The notes under the pieces are model-generated. The model was given only the letters and a program-made list of their open reading frames with translations. It ran no database searches and was not told where the DNA came from. Below, piece by piece: positions 6,827 through 11,257 of a stretch of DNA of 11,257 bases; the stretch's first letter is position 1; each line of letters begins with the position of its first letter. Origin of the DNA: Ignavibacteriales bacterium. GTDB lineage: Bacteria; Bacteroidota; Ignavibacteria; Ignavibacteriales; Melioribacteraceae. Location of the stretch: the NCBI GenBank assembly GCA_027080245.1, contig JALWSN010000540.1:424-11680 (forward strand). The letters are read 5' to 3'. The translations under genes were made by a program, and so were the position numbers.

Positions 6827-8217
6827 GATTTTTAAGAAGCACATTTGTAATCTTATTTATTTTAATGGGATTTTTTAGCACTGGGTTTGCGCAAAATAAG
6901 GATAATGAAATATCCGGATTAGCAAACCTTTATTCAAATTTAGAATACAATACTATTGCGTTTAACGACCTCAAGAAAAAATGGATTGTATCGGATCCCC
7001 TTTTAATCAGAGATGTTTTCAATAGATTTATTGTTAAAAACGCTCTTAGGAAAAATGGAAAAGAATTAAGCGTAAATGAAGTTAAAAATTTAGCTGATGA
7101 TATTCAGAACGGGAATGTTGTGATTTTCTTAAGGAAACGTTATTATGATAATGAAATTGAATATTTCGCAATGCTGCCATTTTCGGAAATTTACAAAAAA
7201 AATCCGAGGCTTTTAGCGGATTCTGTAACCGATGGTTTTTACTTGAAGAACGTAATTGGTAACTCGCTTTACAAAAAACTTCAGGATAAAAGTTATTTCT
7301 TTAGTACAATTACTAAAAGAATTTTTGAAGTAAGAGCCGGCTATTACTTTAAAATTTATTTGAATTTGATGAGGCCTGAAATAATGTTCTGGTCCACTAC
7401 TTCAAAGCAAAGGAACAAATATCTTGTTTCGTTTTTTGGCAAATGGGGAAATGATAAAATTGTAATGCCTTCGTATTTTTTACGTTCCTATGTTTTAGGT
7501 TTTCGGGTTACTTATTATGATGTTATTTCAACAAATCCTGATGAATATAGTTATCAATTTTCTTTAGGGCTTGGTTTCCCTTCTAACGTTCAATACATTT
7601 CTCGAATTGCTCATAACGATAAATTATTCCATAGCGGTACAAACCTATTTATGGAACTTTCCGGTCAACCTCTTCAACAAATTTATCCTAAAATACATAA
7701 TTTATTTATGGATTTGCAACTAAGCTACACAATGTTCGATTACAAATTCAAAGATTACGGCATAAATAATTTCGTGAATTTTTATTCCATCAAAAATTAT
7801 TTTACTTTTACTCTAACAAAGAAAAATATCTTTAATGTTTTTGGATTAGGGTTGTTCAAAACGTCCTTAGGTTTTAGCACCCATGATTTAAACAAGTTAC
7901 AAATTGATCCTGTAAAGAAAAAGATAATTGATTTGGAACCTAAAAAATCCTTTATCAATAGGTTTAACCATTTTCTTACAACTTCTGTGGGCATTGAACA
8001 CTTTGGCGGATTACTAAATTACAATTTCAATCTGGATTATTTTTACGGTTTAAGTTATGCTGCTTCTTACATTGGCTTCGATTTTGAATTTTTGGTTTCA
8101 GACAATTTTGGTTTCGACATTCGCTATTACAAGGCAATGAACGACGTTCATTCGCAAGTTGGTTGGAGGAATAATTATTATTTTGTTTTTTCTCCTGTAT
8201 TGAAAATAAACTATTAA
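6823..8217 (+). CDS. Outer-membrane beta-barrel protein, family B, first copy
   Basis: A 464-residue exported protein with signal peptide residues 1-23 (GFA, then Gln24). Residues 24-165 form a soluble N-terminal domain with motifs strictly kept in the later copy: YSNLxYNTIAFNDL (37-50), NRFIV (67-71), NGNV (96-99) and KRYYDNEI (105-112). The remaining 300 residues are aromatic-rich alternating strands carrying FWSTT (189-193), KWGND (207-211), GFRVxY (226-231) and LFHSGT (268-273). The last strand ends in FSPVLKINY, with a terminal Tyr as expected for outer-membrane barrels. It has no Cys. The start overlaps the previous stop by four bases, pointing to coupled expression and perhaps a complex with the A protein. 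The conserved N-terminal domain suggests a specific periplasmic partner, possibly the motor rod; that is inference. No known family is recognised. Confidence 0.68.
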   Translation: MRFLRSTFVILFILMGFFSTGFAQNKDNEISGLANLYSNLEYNTIAFNDLKKKWIVSDPLLIRDVFNRFIVKNALRKNGKELSVNEVKNLADDIQNGNVVIFLRKRYYDNEIEYFAMLPFSEIYKKNPRLLADSVTDGFYLKNVIGNSLYKKLQDKSYFFSTITKRIFEVRAGYYFKIYLNLMRPEIMFWSTTSKQRNKYLVSFFGKWGNDKIVMPSYFLRSYVLGFRVTYYDVISTNPDEYSYQFSLGLGFPSNVQYISRIAHNDKLFHSGTNLFMELSGQPLQQIYPKIHNLFMDLQLSYTMFDYKFKDYGINNFVNFYSIKNYFTFTLTKKNIFNVFGLGLFKTSLGFSTHDLNKLQIDPVKKKIIDLEPKKSFINRFNHFLTTSVGIEHFGGLLNYNFNLDYFYGLSYAASYIGFDFEFLVSDNFGFDIRYYKAMNDVHSQVGWRNNYYFVFSPVLKINY

Positions 8218-8239
8218 CAAATTTTGGGAATTTATTTAA

Positions 8240-9736
8240 ATGTTTAGAAAGATAATTGTACTGTTCGTGTTTTCCTTTTCTTTGATTTACGGACAAAATA
8301 TCGATAATTTAATTGAACGGATTAGTACAAAAATAAAAAACGATAAAACTTACCTTAATTTGGATGCTGTTACTTTCAAACCGCGGGATTCAAAAGATTT
8401 GCGAGGAATAGAAAAATTGCCAAGAGCTGATGGGTCCGAAGTAAACTTAAACGTAGCCACCAATACTTCATATCAATTTATTATTTTACCTGAAAATTAC
8501 GATTTTGATCAACCTGTGTTATTATTAGTAAAAGAAATTATCAGGAGAAAAGTTAAAATTCAAAAAATATTTAGCGGGGGTAAGATAAATCCTAATATTG
8601 AGCATGTGTTATTGTCCTTCAGAGATGTTTACAATCTTTACGAAAACCACAGAAATATTTACAACGCATTATTAAAAAAAGTTAAAATTCTATCGAAGAA
8701 TAAACGTAATATCAAAAGCTTGTTGAACATCCCCGTTGATACTAAGATTAAAAAAAGCAGGGGTATTTCCAGCCCGGACAATACCGATTTCCTTAATTTT
8801 ATGTACGACAACTCCACCCATCTTTTCCCCAAACCCCAAAAACCAAGAAGAAACGTTGCCGTGTTAAGTAGAGCTCGTTCACTTGCTTTATCCAAATATG
8901 TTTTTCATGTGGATTTTTCTCACATCACTTTCTTTTATCGAAAATATATGTCAATGAAAAATTACAAAGTAAGCATTGACTTTAATACACAAGACCCATT
9001 ACTAAATATTCTGCCATACAATACAATGGTTCTAAATACGGGTATTCGAACATTTATTAGCTTAACTGGCAACGACAATAAAATATTAAATGATTTTATA
9101 ATAAGCGCAAAATTATTGGGTAGAATTAGAATCAACACGTCAAATTTTGCGCATGGACTTCCTTTTATGTTTAGTGACAAGCCAAGGTTGAATCTTAATC
9201 CCGGCGTTATTTTTTCAGCCTCAATAACCAGGCCATTTGGTCTTCCATTTATGAACTTTTACTTCTTTTCCGGTAGCAATGATGTAAGCAACCCTTATGT
9301 TTCCTTTGGAAAACCTGATAGCTCGTACGCATATTTTACTTCTTCCGAATTGCTTTACACCATGTCTTTTTACTGGAATACAAGTCAATTAAAAAATGTA
9401 AGAATGCGTTTCGATTTTGGTGTTGGTAGGCACAATATTGTTAAAGCCGTTTATCATAATGGTACTACATCTACATTGCTTAGATATAAATTCCAACCGT
9501 ATTTAAAATTTTATCTTGTTTTTGCTCCACGAAAACTTACGTTTTTTTCAAGCAGCTTGGCTTTTTACAATAGCGTTGTTAACTTAAACTTTTGGCTTCA
9601 AATTTACCAGAAATTTCCGCATAACGTCAGGTTTGGAGTTCAATATATTTCAACCCCTTTGTTCCGTAACATTAGACCCTGGGAAAATAATGGTGGCGTT
9701 TTCGTTGGGTTAATTTATCGTTATGGATTTAAATAA
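8240..9736 (+). CDS. Outer-membrane beta-barrel protein, family A, second copy
   Basis: A 498-residue paralogue of the protein at 5318-6826. Signal peptide residues 1-18 (IYG, then Gln19). The N-terminal domain (19-205) opens with QNIDNLIERI and keeps KNDKxYLNL (33-41), like the first copy, but the stretch at about 45-170 differs strongly in sequence. GISSPDNTDFLNF (175-187), LSRA (209-212), SDxPxLN (312-318), TRPFxLPFxNxYF (330-342), TMSFYW (374-379) and WENxxG (481-486) hold the same positions to within a few residues. A beta-barrel C-terminal part ends in YRYGFK. It has no Cys. It follows the B gene by 22 bases, and the ATG at 8240 has only a poor ribosome binding site. The divergence suggests the copies have different partners or specificities. 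Confidence 0.68.
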   Translation: MFRKIIVLFVFSFSLIYGQNIDNLIERISTKIKNDKTYLNLDAVTFKPRDSKDLRGIEKLPRADGSEVNLNVATNTSYQFIILPENYDFDQPVLLLVKEIIRRKVKIQKIFSGGKINPNIEHVLLSFRDVYNLYENHRNIYNALLKKVKILSKNKRNIKSLLNIPVDTKIKKSRGISSPDNTDFLNFMYDNSTHLFPKPQKPRRNVAVLSRARSLALSKYVFHVDFSHITFFYRKYMSMKNYKVSIDFNTQDPLLNILPYNTMVLNTGIRTFISLTGNDNKILNDFIISAKLLGRIRINTSNFAHGLPFMFSDKPRLNLNPGVIFSASITRPFGLPFMNFYFFSGSNDVSNPYVSFGKPDSSYAYFTSSELLYTMSFYWNTSQLKNVRMRFDFGVGRHNIVKAVYHNGTTSTLLRYKFQPYLKFYLVFAPRKLTFFSSSLAFYNSVVNLNFWLQIYQKFPHNVRFGVQYISTPLFRNIRPWENNGGVFVGLIYRYGFK

Positions 9737-9751
9737 AATAAAGGACTGGAT

Positions 9752-11176
9752 ATGAAAAAATCACGAAATACCTTGTATTTATTATTTGTTTGGGGAATAT
9801 TTAACTTGTCCTTTGCTCAAAAAGCAAGCCCTGATTCAGTTAAAATTGCTTGGCTGAGAAAGATTTATTCGAATTTACAATACAATACTATTGCTTTCAA
9901 CGATTTGCGGAATAAATGGTATGTTACGGATCCCATTTACGTCCGCGAAATTTACAATCGCTTTATTGTGAATAACGGACTTTTAGTTGACGGGAAAAAG
10001 CCTTCGAAAGAATTTATTATTAAAAAAACTCAAGATGTTTACAATGGCAATGTGTTTATTGAACTTAAAAAAAGATATTATGATAACGAAATAGATACCT
10101 TGAGATTTTTTACTGAATCCAAGTTAGCTGCCACAGATTCAACCGGAGAATATATCAAAAAGGATTATTTCTTTGATCCCATTGCCGATTATGTTTACAT
10201 CAAAAAAATATTAGGGCAAAACATATATGACGATTTGAAAGCCAGATATTACGCTTACACGGATTTAACCAAACAACCTTACGGAGTAAAACAAGCTTAC
10301 AATTTTGATATTTATTTAAACTTGTTAGATTCTTATTTGATGTTTTGGTCTACTACAACTTCATTACACAACAAATATACTACCGCTTTTTTTACAAAAT
10401 GGGGTAATGACTATATTGCATATCCCGGTTGGTACTACCCGGATGTTTTTGCAGGTTTTAGAGTTTCGTACATTAATTATTTAAAAAACAATGAAAAATA
10501 CATTACATATTCTTTGGAATTGGGATATTCTGTGCCCGCTAAAGAACCAATTTTAGATTTTACTTCGGATGGATTCGGACCGCGCCTTTTCCATTCCGGA
10601 ACTATGCTCTACTTCAGATTGTTCGGCAATCCTTTACATTTAATTGATCCCAAATTAGACAATATTGAAATAAGTTTGGGCGGGGCTTTTGCTATTACTG
10701 AATATAAAACTTCTCAGTACAACGTAAAATATGTCTCTCAATTTTACTCAAACAGGAACTATTTTGTTCTAAGCGCAAAATACAAAGATATTTTCCCTGT
10801 TCTTAATCTCGGATGGTTTTACGCGGGAGGAGCTATTGCCACATACGATGTTTACCACTATTTGCTTGATCCAAAGGCATCTAAACTTAAACTCTTAAAT
10901 AAATCTCCTAAAGGAAATTTTGAACATATCCTTACTGCTGAAGCAGGTATTAGCGCTAATAATTCTTTGCTTGTACACGATATTTCATTGTTACTTTCCT
11001 TTAATGTAGTAAAGACTATTAGTTATGTTGGTATTAAAACCCATTTTATGCTGAACAACCAAATAGGTTTGGATTTTAAATACATGACAACTCTGGGAAT
11101 AGGTACTTCTAAACTGCCCTTTTACAAAAGGGATTCGTACATTGTCTTTTCACCAATAATTAAAATTAACTATTAG
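9752..11176 (+). CDS. Outer-membrane beta-barrel protein, family B, second copy
   Basis: A 474-residue paralogue of the protein at 6823-8217. Signal peptide residues 1-22 (SFA, then Gln23). AAGGA at 9741-9745 supports the ATG at 9752. The conserved N-terminal block is YSNLQYNTIAFNDL (39-52), then NRFIV (69-73), NGNV (98-101) and KRYYDNEID (107-115). A stretch of about 20 extra residues, rich in charge and aromatics (about 122-142), sits between this block and the barrel. FWSTT (198-202), KWGND (216-220), GFRVSY (235-240) and LFHSGT (279-284) follow in the same order as in the first copy. It ends in FSPIIKINY, almost identical to the first copy (FSPVLKINY), so the last strand is under strong constraint. 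It has no Cys. It lies 15 bases after A'. Confidence 0.68.
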   Translation: MKKSRNTLYLLFVWGIFNLSFAQKASPDSVKIAWLRKIYSNLQYNTIAFNDLRNKWYVTDPIYVREIYNRFIVNNGLLVDGKKPSKEFIIKKTQDVYNGNVFIELKKRYYDNEIDTLRFFTESKLAATDSTGEYIKKDYFFDPIADYVYIKKILGQNIYDDLKARYYAYTDLTKQPYGVKQAYNFDIYLNLLDSYLMFWSTTTSLHNKYTTAFFTKWGNDYIAYPGWYYPDVFAGFRVSYINYLKNNEKYITYSLELGYSVPAKEPILDFTSDGFGPRLFHSGTMLYFRLFGNPLHLIDPKLDNIEISLGGAFAITEYKTSQYNVKYVSQFYSNRNYFVLSAKYKDIFPVLNLGWFYAGGAIATYDVYHYLLDPKASKLKLLNKSPKGNFEHILTAEAGISANNSLLVHDISLLLSFNVVKTISYVGIKTHFMLNNQIGLDFKYMTTLGIGTSKLPFYKRDSYIVFSPIIKINY

Positions 11177-11196
11177 ACATTTTTGAGGTGTTGCAA

Positions 11197-11257
11197 ATGT
11201 TGCGGCAAAAAATAAATATTAAAATAGTAGCGTTTCTACTAATTGGTCTTTTGAATT
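11197..11257 (+). CDS. Start of a further exported protein, cut by window edge
   Basis: GAGG at 11185-11188 lies 8 bases before ATG at 11197. Twenty codons are visible, beginning MLRQKINIK and running into VAFLLIGLLN, a positively charged start and a hydrophobic core as in a signal peptide or membrane anchor. It starts 20 bases after the previous stop and continues the same cluster. Nothing can be said about its function. Confidence 0.55.
   Translation, partial: MLRQKINIKIVAFLLIGLLN

Larger units (their letters stand above)
5318..8217 (+). repeat. First copy of a tandemly duplicated two-gene unit (A-B)
   Basis: The gene pair at 5318-6826 and 6823-8217 is paralogous, gene for gene, to the pair at 8240-9736 and 9752-11176. 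The starts are offset by 2922 bases (A to A') and 2929 bases (B to B'). Gene order, orientation, protein length and motif order are kept. Divergence is high at protein level except for short blocks, so the duplication is old. Confidence 0.85.
8240..11176 (+). repeat. Second copy of the tandem two-gene unit (A'-B')
   Basis: This is the downstream copy of the unit at 5318-8217. The strongest DNA-level conservation lies in B/B' around the YSNLxYNTIAFND codons (6929-6969 against 9865-9905), where most bases, including several synonymous positions, are identical. No flanking short direct repeat or insertion sequence explains the duplication. Confidence 0.85.

Noticed and set aside
8027..8296. 89-codon minus-strand ORF spanning the B/A' junction
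   Set aside because: It is antisense to the conserved end of B and the start of A', and its product is Asn/Lys-rich without motifs.
5318..11176. Type IX C-terminal sorting domain or PorP/SprF assignment for the barrels
   Set aside because: The C-termini are barrel strands ending in an aromatic or hydrophobic residue rather than the Gly-rich, Lys-tailed sorting domain, and lengths of 464-502 exceed the roughly 320 residues of PorP/SprF. I could not see PorP/SprF motifs.
1..11257. CRISPR arrays, tRNA genes, insertion sequences
   Set aside because: I saw no regularly spaced direct repeats, no tRNA-like cloverleaf and no transposase-like protein or terminal inverted repeats.

Overview
The window is AT-rich and protein-dense. 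It looks like a chromosomal segment from the Bacteroidota/Chlorobiota/Ignavibacteria side of the FCB group, and an Ignavibacteria-like member is my best guess. The basis is a GldL-like membrane protein, outer-membrane-type beta-barrel proteins, and signal peptides in which cleavage is predicted just before a Gln (the Bacteroidetes 'Q-rule'). Several genes carry clear Shine-Dalgarno sequences (AGGAG, GGAGG, GAGG), which are rare in true Bacteroidota. The taxonomy is an inference; there is no rRNA or marker gene here.

Layout. (1) Bases 1-1117, minus strand: the N-terminal 372 codons of a sensor-kinase-like protein that runs off the left edge. It has the shape of a histidine kinase, but the phosphoacceptor His and the main ATP-binding residues are replaced, so it is probably a pseudokinase. 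(2) Bases 1118-1327: a divergent intergenic region. (3) Bases 1328-2914, plus strand: a four-helix membrane protein that resembles the DUF2254 family, with a long helical C-terminal part. (4) Bases 2915-3031: an AT-rich gap with a possible promoter. (5) Bases 3032-11257, plus strand: one tightly spaced gene cluster, with gaps of 28 bases or less and one 4-base overlap. It starts with a GldL-like two-helix protein and a short GldM-like single-helix protein. A secreted beta-rich protein follows, then four secreted outer-membrane-type proteins in the order A-B-A'-B', and then the first 20 codons of another exported protein.

How the genes may work together. GldL and GldM form the ion-driven inner-membrane motor of the type IX secretion and gliding machinery. 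Here a motor-like pair with an acidic residue inside a membrane helix of each partner is followed by a periplasmic beta-rich protein and two paralogous pairs of outer-membrane proteins that I cannot assign to a known family. GldK, GldN, SprA, PorV and PorP/SprF are not recognisable in the window. My inference is that positions 3032-11257 encode an energised trans-envelope apparatus related to, but distinct from, the canonical type IX system, with its outer-membrane part expanded by an ancient tandem duplication of a 2.9-kb gene pair. Function, substrate and motor activity are not shown by the sequence.
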